A stretch of 26,632 nucleotides of DNA from JAHDDY01 sp964549375. Lineage in GTDB: Bacteria > Pseudomonadota > Alphaproteobacteria > Rhodobacterales > Rhodobacteraceae. This document shows, piece after piece, positions 16,059 through 24,417 of this stretch. The position numbers and the translations under genes are program-made. Positions within the stretch are counted from its first letter, which is position 1. The number at the start of each line of letters is the position of its first letter. The notes under the pieces were generated by a model. It had not been told where the DNA came from, ran no database searches, and worked only from the letters and a program-made list of their open reading frames with translations. The stretch is taken from contig CAZJWF010000039.1 of NCBI GenBank assembly GCA_964549375.1, positions 1 to 26,632 of the forward strand. The letters are read 5' to 3'.

Positions 16059-17357
16059 TTGGCCAGCGTTTCGTATTCGTTCAATCTCGACGCCGTCTTA
16101 CCGGCACAAAAGCCAGCTGCAACATCTGCCACGACAGAATCAAATGCGGCGATTGGTGCGAAGTTCGACGCTGCCCAATCCCATTTTGAAGGCGCCTCGC
16201 ACCTGTCAGGAACGAGCGGTCCCGCCTGCATCGACGGCGGTTGCTTTGTTGTCCACGGGGAAGGACCGGGAGTCACAACGCTTTCTGTCGGTGAAGAGGA
16301 TGGCGGAGTCGGTGATTACATCACTTTGCCTGTGCTTGACGGTGCTTTGTTCCTCGAACCACCGATCAGTGATTTTGCGGGTGGCAGCGGCATTTCGGAC
16401 CCGGTTGCGAGTACCGCCGAATACGACGTTACCACCCTCGCCATTGGTGAAGAGGATGGCGGTTTTGCTGCGGCACCGGCTGAGATCGGCGGCAGCAACA
16501 CTGTGATTGGCACGGAAAGTGTTGAGCGGCGATTCACGATGGAACCGATTTATGATTCGGCACCGACACTCGCCCCAGGCGTTTCCGAGGTCGCATCGGC
16601 ACCTATTGGTGTAATTGAAACAACCCCAATCGTCACACCGATTGCCAAGCCCGAATTCGCCGGCGCAACCATCGAGTCGGTACAGCTGGCGACCGCCAAT
16701 TCACCTTTGCCGCCAATTCAAACCGTGCCAATCGTCGAACCACGCGCGAAACCACTAGAGTTGGCTGGCAGTTCATTCCCGCTTCCCGAGATCAAACCTG
16801 AAGGTATCTTTGCAGCGGCAAGCCCTGCTGCGGGGACTTCCGTAGCGGGTGTCGATACCGCCGCGAGCACACAGTACGTTTCGGTCGGCGATTACGATTC
16901 CTACTTGGCATCGTTAGGTGGGTCTGAAGCTTCCGTCGCGAGTGCCGGCGAAAGTTCCGGCTCGCCGATCACTGTGGAAGTTGCAAAACCTGACAATGTG
17001 TATGCCATTTACAGTTCGCCACCGCCTGCACCGGAGGCCGTGGCACAGCCAGCGACGGCGTCTGAGATAAAACCAGCGACGTTTACAACGACGGAACCTG
17101 CAACCCTGCCGCCACTCCAGACGGTCCCTATCCAGACCGATTCTGCGCTGGACCTAAATCAGTCGGCCACGGATTTGTCGGGCGCTTCTTCGTCCGTTCA
17201 ATCGAGCACTGAGATCGGCGGAACTTTCACTACAGTCGATGCGCCGCTTCCATCGGGTAAACCGGAAGGAATTGCGGGGGACGCGCCGCGCCTATCAGAC
17301 GAAGATTTTCGAATTTCGACCTTGGCGTTGGGGGAAGAGGAGTCGGGTGGAGGCTGA
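16059..17357 (+). CDS. 432-residue low-complexity protein with three TTxxxxEE-like motifs
   Basis: I do not recognise this gene. The 432-residue product is rich in Ala, Pro, Ser, Thr, Glu and Gly and poor in basic residues, with no signal peptide or membrane segment visible. An eight-residue motif occurs three times: TTLSVGEE (73-80, then DGG), TTLAIGEE (125-132, then DGG) and STLALGEE (420-427, then ESGGG at the C-terminus). Two proline-rich modules repeat: LPP(I/L)QTVPI at 217-225 and 350-358, and PLPxxKPEGI at 241-250 and 396-405. VGDY recurs at 84-87 and 276-279. Two cysteines lie in CIDGGC (57-62). TTxxxxEE is the core motif of plesiocin-type graspetides, made by ATP-grasp ligases; none is encoded in this window. 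The TTG start has a strong Shine-Dalgarno. It lies between nhaA and hrpB. Confidence 0.8.
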   Translation: MASVSYSFNLDAVLPAQKPAATSATTESNAAIGAKFDAAQSHFEGASHLSGTSGPACIDGGCFVVHGEGPGVTTLSVGEEDGGVGDYITLPVLDGALFLEPPISDFAGGSGISDPVASTAEYDVTTLAIGEEDGGFAAAPAEIGGSNTVIGTESVERRFTMEPIYDSAPTLAPGVSEVASAPIGVIETTPIVTPIAKPEFAGATIESVQLATANSPLPPIQTVPIVEPRAKPLELAGSSFPLPEIKPEGIFAAASPAAGTSVAGVDTAASTQYVSVGDYDSYLASLGGSEASVASAGESSGSPITVEVAKPDNVYAIYSSPPPAPEAVAQPATASEIKPATFTTTEPATLPPLQTVPIQTDSALDLNQSATDLSGASSSVQSSTEIGGTFTTVDAPLPSGKPEGIAGDAPRLSDEDFRISTLALGEEESGGG

Positions 17358-17400
17358 CACCTTCGCTTGATCGTTTGTGGCAGTGTCGCGATAAGGGCGC

Positions 17401-19875
17401 ATGGCCGAGGCTTTCAAACTTCCGATTCATGACGTTCTGCCGAACCTGACATCGGCATTCGAGAAAAGCGCAAATGCGGTTTTGATCGCGCCTCCGGGTG
17501 CGGGCAAAACGACAGGCGTTCCTCTCGCATTACTTGACGAACCTTGGGTAGCGGGTCGCATCCTAATGCTGGAACCACGCCGGGTTGCCGCACGCGCGGC
17601 AGCCGAACGCATGGCATCGGTATTGGGCGAAAGAGTCGGGGCAACCGTTGGCTATTCAATTCGTCATGAGAGCGCGATATCGAAAGGCACCAGAATAGAG
17701 GTCATCACGGAGGGCATCTTAACCCGGCGATTGCAACGCGACCCATCGCTTGAGGGTATCTCCGCCGTCATATTCGATGAATACCATGAGCGCTCAATCC
17801 ATGCGGACCTCGGCCTCGCACTTTGTCTCGATATGCAAGCAGCGCTCCGCGAGGATCTTCGTCTCTTGGTTATGTCCGCGACACTGGACGGAGAAAAGGT
17901 CGCTCAGATTTTAGGGAATGCACCGACCATACGTTCGGAAGGGCGCGCATTTCCTGTTGAAACGAAATGGCTCGACGCGCCGTGGAAGACGCCAAACGAG
18001 CGACGTGGTGGTTTTGAACGCGCCATCGCCTCTTGCCTGACGAGGGCGCTCGCAGAAGAAGAGGGCGATGTGCTCGTCTTCTTGCCAGGCGTTGGCGAAA
18101 TCGAACGGGTTCAGAAGTTAATGGATGGCACCGAAATTGATCTTCGGCCAATCCACGGGTCCCTCCCATTTGACAAACAGCGCGCCGCCCTCAGCCCTGC
18201 CAAAAATGGCCGCCGTCGCGTGGTGCTTGCGACTGCGATTGCCGAGACATCCCTGACGATTGAGGGCGTTCGAATTGTCATTGATGGTGGGTTGGCTCGA
18301 CATGCGCTCTTTGATGCAGGCGCGGGGATGAGTCGATTAATCACCCGGCGAGTTTCACGTGCATCGGCGGACCAGAGGCGCGGACGAGCTGGTCGAACAG
18401 AACCGGGCACTTGCTATCGACTTTGGACAAAAGGCGAGGAGGGCGGGTTTGCGGCGAGTGACCCGCCAGAGATTGCTGAAGCCGATCTTGCACCACTCGC
18501 GTTAGATCTTGCTGTATGGGGAATTGAAGAGCCGTCCCAATTACAGTGGCTCGACGCGCCGCCGCCAACCGCCTTTGCTCAAGCTCAAGACTTGCTGCAA
18601 GAATTGGGTGCGTTGGATAACGTCGGCAAGGCGACTGCCCACGGAAAAGTGCTCGCCGAAATGCCCTTACACCCCCGATTGGCGCATCTACTGGTAAAGG
18701 GGCAAGAGGCTGGCTCAGGCTGGCGTGCCGCCGACTTGGCTGCACTGCTCGAAGAACGCGATCCACTGCACGGGCGCATGGCGGACCTGACATTGCGTTT
18801 AGATGCGATTGCTAACGGCGCACAAAATGCAGATCGCGCGGCTTTGGCGCGTATCCGATCATCCGCCAAGCGCCTCCGAACAGGTGGGAAAGATCACGCT
18901 GACCTGTCGGTCGGAGAACTCGCCGCCTATGCCTATCCCGACCGCGTTGCAAAACGGCGAAAGGGCGACGCGCCACGCTACATCATGGCAGGTGGAAAGG
19001 GCGCAGTTTTCCATGATAATGCTGACCCGCTTGCCGGAGAGCCTTTTCTCGTCATTCCCCATTTGGACGGAAATCCGAAAGAAGCGAAAGTTCGGCTTGC
19101 CGCGCCGATCTCAAGGGATGCAATTGAGGTGCAGTTTGCCGACAAGATCATCCCGTCACAGACCTGTGGTTGGAACTCGCGAACGCGAACCGTCGATGCA
19201 CGTATTCAGTCACGGCTTGGGGCTGTCATCCTTGACGACAAGCCGTGGAAGCTTGCGGATGAGGAGAGCATCGCCTGGGCGGCAACCGAGGGCGTTCGCG
19301 ATCTAGGCTTAGGATGCTTGCCTTGGGCGGGTGCGCCCGAACGGTATCGTGACCGGATACGTTGGGCGAGAGACTTTGGCCAAGCTGATCTTCCCGATTG
19401 GTCTGACGAAAAACTAATGGCAAATCTCGATGCTTGGCTCACCCCGCATTTGGGCCGTGTTCGGAAAGAAACGGATTTCGGATCACTCGATTTGGCGACA
19501 ATTTTGAAAAACTCCCTGACTTGGGAGCAACAACAACTTGTCAGGGAAATGGCTCCGGGATCTCTGATGACACCTGCCGGAACAAAGGCAAAGATCGACT
19601 ACGCGCAAGACACACCAACCTTGGAGGTTCGGATTCAAGAGATGTTCGGTGAGACGCGGCATCCTTCAATCTGTGAGGGGAGAGTTCCTTTACTGATCCG
19701 GTTTTTATCTCCGGCACGCCGCCCGGTGCAGGTCACGAATGATCTTCCCGGGTTTTGGCAGCGCTCGTATGCTGAAGTCAGAAAAGACCTTCGCGGTCGG
19801 TATCCTCGTCATCCGTGGCCGGAAGACCCAACACACGCAACGCCTACCAACCGGGTTAAACCAAGGGGCCGTTGA
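17401..19875 (+). CDS. hrpB: ATP-dependent helicase HrpB
   Basis: DExH-box superfamily 2 helicase, predicted to act on RNA; its physiological role in bacteria is poorly defined. Walker A APPGAGKTT lies at 30-38, the DEAH-equivalent box DEYHERS at 126-132, SAT at 159-161 and motif VI QRRGRAGRTEPGTCYRLW around 323-340. The HrpB-specific C-terminal region continues to the end (RYPRHPWPEDP near the C-terminus). The usual HrpB box is DEFHER; Tyr replaces Phe here. At 824 residues it has normal length. ATG 17401 is the natural start, 43 bases after the preceding gene, so the two may share a transcript. Confidence 0.95.
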   Translation: MAEAFKLPIHDVLPNLTSAFEKSANAVLIAPPGAGKTTGVPLALLDEPWVAGRILMLEPRRVAARAAAERMASVLGERVGATVGYSIRHESAISKGTRIEVITEGILTRRLQRDPSLEGISAVIFDEYHERSIHADLGLALCLDMQAALREDLRLLVMSATLDGEKVAQILGNAPTIRSEGRAFPVETKWLDAPWKTPNERRGGFERAIASCLTRALAEEEGDVLVFLPGVGEIERVQKLMDGTEIDLRPIHGSLPFDKQRAALSPAKNGRRRVVLATAIAETSLTIEGVRIVIDGGLARHALFDAGAGMSRLITRRVSRASADQRRGRAGRTEPGTCYRLWTKGEEGGFAASDPPEIAEADLAPLALDLAVWGIEEPSQLQWLDAPPPTAFAQAQDLLQELGALDNVGKATAHGKVLAEMPLHPRLAHLLVKGQEAGSGWRAADLAALLEERDPLHGRMADLTLRLDAIANGAQNADRAALARIRSSAKRLRTGGKDHADLSVGELAAYAYPDRVAKRRKGDAPRYIMAGGKGAVFHDNADPLAGEPFLVIPHLDGNPKEAKVRLAAPISRDAIEVQFADKIIPSQTCGWNSRTRTVDARIQSRLGAVILDDKPWKLADEESIAWAATEGVRDLGLGCLPWAGAPERYRDRIRWARDFGQADLPDWSDEKLMANLDAWLTPHLGRVRKETDFGSLDLATILKNSLTWEQQQLVREMAPGSLMTPAGTKAKIDYAQDTPTLEVRIQEMFGETRHPSICEGRVPLLIRFLSPARRPVQVTNDLPGFWQRSYAEVRKDLRGRYPRHPWPEDPTHATPTNRVKPRGR

Positions 19876-19929
19876 CGTCTGTCACGACCCGGCGCATGTT
19901 CCATTTTTAAGCTAACCGGGATTGAGTCG

Positions 19930-21354
19930 ATGGCTGCTGCAGACAACAACGAACCAAGTTTTCGCGATTCCGTCGATATGATGTTCAACCGGGCTGCTGA
20001 GATGCTCGATCTGTCGCCCGGTATGGCCGACAAGATCCGCGTCGCGAACTCAACCTATATCGTGCGCTTTGGCGTCAAACTTCGCGGAGAGATAAAGACG
20101 TTCACTGGCTATCGTTCAGTTCACTCTGAACATATGGAGCCAGTTAAAGGCGGCATCCGCTTTGCTGACAATGTTGACCAGAATGAAGTGGAAGCACTGG
20201 CGGCTCTGATGACGTACAAATGCGCGCTTGTCGACGTGCCTTATGGCGGATCAAAAGGCGGCTTGTGCATCAACCCCAGCGATTGGGACGAGGACGAGTT
20301 AGAGCGGATCACTCGGCGTTTCGCTTACGAGTTGATCAAGCGCGATTTAATTAACCCGGCTCAAAACGTTCCCGCGCCCGATATGGGTACTAGTGAGCGT
20401 GAAATGGCGTGGATCGCTGATGCCTATAAGCGCATCAAAACAGACGACATCAATGCACGGGCTTGCGTGACGGGAAAACCACGGAACGTTGGCGGGATTG
20501 CAGGCAGAACGGAAGCCACGGGGCGCGGTGTTCAATACGCCCTTAGGGAATTTTTTCGCCATCCAAAAGATGTAGCTGCTGCAAATCTAAGCGGGTCACT
20601 TTCTGGCAAGCGCGTTGTTGTTCAGGGTTTGGGGAATGTTGGCTATCACGCTGCAAAGTTCCTGCAAGAAGAAGACAACTGCACAATCGTTGGCGTCGCC
20701 GAGCGAGACGGTGCCCTTCACTCAGAGCGTGGCATCGACATTGAAGCGCTCAAACAATACATGTCTGAAAATGTTGGGATCAAAGGTTTCCCCGACGCCG
20801 AGTATATGGAACACGGCGCGAAAGCGCTCGAACTAGATTGCGACATTCTCATTCCGGCTGCGATGGAAGGGGCGATCAACATGTCAAACGCGGATCAAAT
20901 ATCTGCGTCCTTGATCGTTGAGGCGGCCAATGGGCCGGTAACAGCAGGTGCGGACAAAGTTCTGCGCGAGAAAGGCTGCGTCATCATCCCCGATATGTAC
21001 GCCAATGCCGGGGGGGTTACGGTTTCATATTTTGAATGGGTCAAAAACTTATCCCACATCCGTTTTGGTCGGATGCAACGCCGTCAGGAAGAGGCGTTCC
21101 ACGAAATGTTGATCGGTGGAATTGAAGAAGTCACCGGATCACCTTTCCCATCTGATACAAAAGAAAAATATATGGAGGGCGCCGACGAGCTTTCGCTCGT
21201 CAGGTCTGGTTTGGACGATACGATGCGCTCTGCCTATCAAGAAATGTCGGAAGTCTGGAATGCGCGAAAGGCCGAAGGTGTCGATTTGCGGACAGCCGCA
21301 TATTTGATTTCCATTCGGAAAGTCGCGGACAGCTACGCGACGTTGGGCCTTTAA
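19930..21354 (+). CDS. gdhA: Glutamate dehydrogenase (Glu/Leu/Phe/Val family)
   Basis: Interconverts glutamate and 2-oxoglutarate plus ammonia, linking nitrogen and carbon metabolism. Substrate-site lysines are seen in MTYK (K97) and PYGGSKGG (K109), with the catalytic-region PAPDMGT at 148-154. The Rossmann motif GLGNVG is at 233-238, and strand beta-2 ends in E258, which favours NAD over NADP. The 474-residue length fits the hexameric small GDH class. GDH, rather than leucine or phenylalanine dehydrogenase, is the most likely member, but the family is mixed. ATG 19930 follows a 54-base gap after hrpB. It ends two bases from the convergent GST gene. Confidence 0.9.
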   Translation: MAAADNNEPSFRDSVDMMFNRAAEMLDLSPGMADKIRVANSTYIVRFGVKLRGEIKTFTGYRSVHSEHMEPVKGGIRFADNVDQNEVEALAALMTYKCALVDVPYGGSKGGLCINPSDWDEDELERITRRFAYELIKRDLINPAQNVPAPDMGTSEREMAWIADAYKRIKTDDINARACVTGKPRNVGGIAGRTEATGRGVQYALREFFRHPKDVAAANLSGSLSGKRVVVQGLGNVGYHAAKFLQEEDNCTIVGVAERDGALHSERGIDIEALKQYMSENVGIKGFPDAEYMEHGAKALELDCDILIPAAMEGAINMSNADQISASLIVEAANGPVTAGADKVLREKGCVIIPDMYANAGGVTVSYFEWVKNLSHIRFGRMQRRQEEAFHEMLIGGIEEVTGSPFPSDTKEKYMEGADELSLVRSGLDDTMRSAYQEMSEVWNARKAEGVDLRTAAYLISIRKVADSYATLGL

Positions 21355-21356
21355 TC

Positions 21357-21953
21357 TCAGGCGCTGCGTAGTGCATTGGCCTTTAGAAATGCCGGTCGAT
21401 TTGTCAGGCGGCTGAAATATTCACCGACCTGGCCTCCCGGTAAGTCAAATTTGGCCGCTCTGGCCCAACCCGCGCAATGCCCAAACAAAATATCGGGAAC
21501 GGTGATCTGATCACCCATAACGAAGTCCCGACTTCCAAGACGAGAAGCAAGCCGCTCTATCGCAAGATTGAACTCATAGCGGCATGTCTCTTTTACAGCG
21601 CGAGTTTGATGTTCTTTGGGGTGAACAAAGGTATTTTTCGCCGCCGTCCACAGCGCACCTTCCACTTCATCTACGCAAAACTGAGTGAATGAATCTTGCT
21701 TCGCCCGCTCAACTGATCCCGCCGGATATGTCAACGCGCTATGGCGATCAGCCAAAAACTGAACAATGGCCACGGAGTCGATCAGTGTTGCTTCATCGAC
21801 GATCAGCGCAGGAACTTTCCCATCTGGGTTATACGCCCTGATTCCGGGACTCCGGGGAGCGGCTTGGATCAGCTCATAGGGTTGTTCAAGTTCTTCCAAC
21901 ATCCAAATGACGCGAAACGCACGAGACGCGACAGGTCCGATCACCGTATACAT
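21357..21953 (-). CDS. Glutathione S-transferase family protein
   Basis: 198 residues with the GST two-domain layout. A thioredoxin-like N-terminal domain (1-78) contains the cis-proline segment GKVPALIVDE and the glutathione gamma-glutamyl contact DS in LIDSVAI. An all-helical C-terminal domain (about 85-198) contains the conserved N-capping VMGDQITVPDILFGH. Substrate cannot be told from sequence; members can conjugate, isomerise or simply bind glutathione. It runs codirectionally with phnN, 15 bases downstream of it, so the two are probably cotranscribed. Confidence 0.88.
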   Translation of the reverse strand: MYTVIGPVASRAFRVIWMLEELEQPYELIQAAPRSPGIRAYNPDGKVPALIVDEATLIDSVAIVQFLADRHSALTYPAGSVERAKQDSFTQFCVDEVEGALWTAAKNTFVHPKEHQTRAVKETCRYEFNLAIERLASRLGSRDFVMGDQITVPDILFGHCAGWARAAKFDLPGGQVGEYFSRLTNRPAFLKANALRSA

Positions 21954-21968
21954 TCGAAGACTCTCCGA

Positions 21969-22496
21969 TCATGCGAGTGCTTCAAGAAAAACTGCTAAAC
22001 TTTCGTCAAATGAGTCCGAATTATCAATCTTAATAACGTCTGGCCCGACGGGGACCGAACGCCCTGCGCGAGCCATTCGGATATCAATCTCATCACCGCT
22101 TTCCCGGCCACGGTCTCGCAGGCGACGTGAGAGAACATCTAGCCGGGCGGTAACGTAAATCACACGCGTTGGGTCGAATTTCTCCAAAACATCGCCAACG
22201 ATACTCCGAGATCCGTTGACGATAACTGACTGACCGGCCTCTAATCTTGCCTCCATGTCTCGCGAGATGCCGTAACGCAGGCCATTGGCGTCCCAACTAA
22301 GAGAAAACGCATAATCTCGTTTGAGTTCGGCAAATTTTTCTTCAGAGACGGCCGTATGTTCATCTGCCTCAGCCGGTCGCGTGATCGTACGGGGCATTAG
22401 ATAGAGATCAGGGCGTTTCCGGCAGGCTTCGCAAATCAGCGAGTCTTTACCGGCACCAGACGGCCCCACAACTAAGAACAAAGTCCCACGCGGCAT
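21969..22496 (-). CDS. phnN: Ribose 1,5-bisphosphate phosphokinase PhnN
   Basis: Phosphorylates ribose 1,5-bisphosphate to PRPP, the last step of the C-P lyase route for phosphonates. Walker A GPSGAGKDS is at 11-19. The guanylate-kinase-like fold is evident, and RVIYVTARLDVLSRRLRDRGRE carries the PhnN-type lid region. Guanylate kinase is the main alternative, but the GxSGAGK-DSL form and the RTITRPAE segment favour PhnN. ATG 22496 gives 175 residues; a TTG immediately upstream would add one. No other phosphonate gene is in the window, so the gene may serve PRPP supply from another source. Confidence 0.85.
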   Translation of the reverse strand: MPRGTLFLVVGPSGAGKDSLICEACRKRPDLYLMPRTITRPAEADEHTAVSEEKFAELKRDYAFSLSWDANGLRYGISRDMEARLEAGQSVIVNGSRSIVGDVLEKFDPTRVIYVTARLDVLSRRLRDRGRESGDEIDIRMARAGRSVPVGPDVIKIDNSDSFDESLAVFLEALA

Positions 22497-22604
22497 CAAC
22501 TCAATCCCAGCAACTCATAGATCCGAAAAACAGGCTATGAGGTCCCACTCCACGCAAAAGTTGAGCATACCAAACGCCAAAAAACTACCTTAATCGTCTA
22601 AATC

Positions 22605-22632
22605 TTGATGTTTGCTGCGCGTTATTTATAAA
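22605..22632 (+). promoter_or_regulatory. Candidate sigma-70 promoter, possibly leaderless
   Basis: TTGATG (22605-22610), a 16-base spacer and TATAAA (22627-22632). ATG 22640 comes seven bases after the -10 element, so transcription should begin at or next to it. No Shine-Dalgarno precedes the ATG. Confidence 0.55.
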
Positions 22633-22639
22633 CCGACGC

Positions 22640-23014
22640 ATGCGTTTCTTCATCGGCATCCTCAGTGCTTGTCTTCTTATTTCGGCGCCTGCTTTTCCGC
22701 AGGAAAAGAAAGACTCGAAAGAATTTGAGCGAATTCTCACCGAAGAAGAATTCGTTGAGAAGGTAGTCGGCAAAAGGTTGTTTTACGATAGCGGCGCAGT
22801 CGTCGTTTTCCTGGAAGACCGAACTTTTGGGGGTGGTTTTTCAGGTAGCCGCATCTGGGGTGAATGGGTCTGGCGGGAAGATCGGATGTGCCATCAATTC
22901 AACATCGGCGAGAAACGCTATAAAGTCGAATGTAAGGTTCCACAGATCACCGAAAAGAAAATCCGATTCATCCGCGAGGACGGATCGTCTTACGGCGTTG
23001 CAAAGATGAAATGA
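22640..23014 (+). CDS. Small secreted protein, unknown function
   Basis: 124 residues. A clear signal peptide (about 1-20, MRFFIGILSACLLISAPAFP) precedes a mature domain that looks mostly beta. It has an aromatic, glycine-rich core, GGGFSGSRIWGEWVWRED, and two cysteines (C84, C98) that could form one disulfide. An N-terminal helix LTEEEFVEKVVGKR precedes the beta region. I do not recognise the family. It is flanked by a divergent phnN and a convergent TPR gene, so context gives no function. Confidence 0.75.
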   Translation: MRFFIGILSACLLISAPAFPQEKKDSKEFERILTEEEFVEKVVGKRLFYDSGAVVVFLEDRTFGGGFSGSRIWGEWVWREDRMCHQFNIGEKRYKVECKVPQITEKKIRFIREDGSSYGVAKMK

Positions 23015-23023
23015 CAAGAAGGC

Positions 23024-23566
23024 TTATTTTGGCGTCTCAAGCAACAAACGGCGTTCGCTAAGGTATGGATTAACCTCGACAGCTTTACGCATCGCATCCT
23101 GAGACAACTCAGTGCGCCCTTGTCGCATCAACATCACCGCCTTCCCCGCCAAAGCGCCGAAGTGCTTCGGCTCCAGTTCGAGCGTCTTATCGACATCTTC
23201 GAGCGATTGGTCGTACTTTTCTTGGTGGTAAAAAGCGGTGGCACGGGCGTTCCAGCCCTCGGCATAACCAGGCGCATAGGCGACAAGCTCGTTAAGATGT
23301 TCAATTGCACCGTTGAAATCAAAAACCCGCATCCTCTGACGCGCCGCATCCAACATAGTTTGCGCTTCTTCATCTGGCGCGGTTTGCCACATCTCCCAAA
23401 TAGCGGAGATGGCTGCATTTGCGATTTGCCTGTTCGGGGCAGACTTGAGGGCAGCAAACAGATCAGCTCGTTCCTCGGCGCGCGCAACATCGTCAGGCGT
23501 CTCAGCGGTTGCTGCAGCCGTTAGAGAAAGCAGTAAGATCGAAGCAACCATACCAACAAATTTCAT
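23024..23566 (-). CDS. Periplasmic TPR-repeat protein
   Basis: 180 residues from ATG 23566, which is preceded by GGAGAG; a frame extension to 23602 has no such site. A signal peptide (about 1-21, ending TAAATA) exports it. Residues about 84-170 contain two to three TPR units: FDFNGAIEHLNELVAYAPG, then AEGWNARATAFYHQEKYDQS and ALAGKAVMLMRQGRTELS. TPR domains mediate protein-protein contacts; the partner is unknown. Similar short exported TPR proteins are common in alphaproteobacteria. Confidence 0.85.
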   Translation of the reverse strand: MKFVGMVASILLLSLTAAATAETPDDVARAEERADLFAALKSAPNRQIANAAISAIWEMWQTAPDEEAQTMLDAARQRMRVFDFNGAIEHLNELVAYAPGYAEGWNARATAFYHQEKYDQSLEDVDKTLELEPKHFGALAGKAVMLMRQGRTELSQDAMRKAVEVNPYLSERRLLLETPK

Positions 23567-23824
23567 CACGCTCTCCAATCGACTTTCAATTACCTCGGAC
23601 ATTCAGATCCAGTCTATCCAACTCAGAGATGGGCCGAGCCGCAACATCGACCGATTAAATTCACAGATATGTTCACGGCCTACGACCAAATTTTCTGAGC
23701 TGCCCTTTGCGCCAGTCAGTCTGCAGGTCATTCGACATTATTGCATTGTCCCACGCATATCCCCAGTCTATCCGTTCAGAAAGCCCCATCAAACACAGTT
23801 TAACCGGGATAAGGTAGGTGCGCC

Positions 23825-24415
23825 ATGTCCGTAACGATTGAAACGCTGACAGCGGGACGACTGACGGCGAAACTGGAACGTTTGGCAGAATTGAGGATTA
23901 CGATTTTCCGCGACTTTCCTTATCTCTACGAAGGTAATTTTGATTACGAGCGCAGATACCTTGAGCGGTTTTCGCGCGCCGCGGACGCGGTGATTATTGC
24001 GGCCAAAGACGGCGAGCAGATCGTTGGGGCCGCAACTGGCGCACCGATTAGGCAGGTTGATCCTGAATTTGCGGCTCCATTCCTCGCGCATGGGCGAGAC
24101 ATCAAAAATCTGTTCTACTGCGCCGAGTCCGTGTTGCTCCCAGAATATCGCGGCAGGGGCATAGGTCACGCCTTCTTCGAGTATCGAGAGGAACACGCGC
24201 GCGGTCTTGGTGCGACACAGAGTTGTTTTTGCGCAGTGATCCGCAATGAAGATCATTTCGCAAGACCAGCCGGGTATAAACCACTCGACCCGTTCTGGCG
24301 AAAGCGTGGCTACACTCCACTTGACGGGGTTGAGGCGTCGTTTTCTTGGCAAGACGTCGGCGAGGACGAGGAAACGGAAAAGTCCTTACAGTTTTGGCTG
24401 AAGGATTTTGCGTGA
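23825..24415 (+). CDS. GNAT-family N-acetyltransferase
   Basis: 196 residues with the GNAT fold. The acetyl-CoA pyrophosphate-binding loop RGRGIG lies at 109-114, following the beta-4 strand ESVLLPEY and leading into helix alpha-3 HAFFEYREEHA. The C-terminal YKPLDPFWRKRGYTPL matches the final strand region of the fold. Substrate unknown. The 222-base stretch upstream holds no gene that I can see, only an 11-base direct repeat (CCAGTCTATCC at 23609 and 23763). The stop lies two bases from the convergent pncB stop. Confidence 0.88.
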   Translation: MSVTIETLTAGRLTAKLERLAELRITIFRDFPYLYEGNFDYERRYLERFSRAADAVIIAAKDGEQIVGAATGAPIRQVDPEFAAPFLAHGRDIKNLFYCAESVLLPEYRGRGIGHAFFEYREEHARGLGATQSCFCAVIRNEDHFARPAGYKPLDPFWRKRGYTPLDGVEASFSWQDVGEDEETEKSLQFWLKDFA

Positions 24416-24417
24416 AT

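Noticed and set aside
16059..19875. ATP-grasp ligase or transporter next to the TTxxxxEE protein
   Set aside because: I examined the neighbours: nhaA and hrpB are clear members of other families, and no gene in the window shows an ATP-grasp fold.
21969..22496. Guanylate kinase (gmk) instead of phnN
   Set aside because: The P-loop and lid segments fit PhnN better, and the protein is shorter than typical Gmk; kept only as the alternative.
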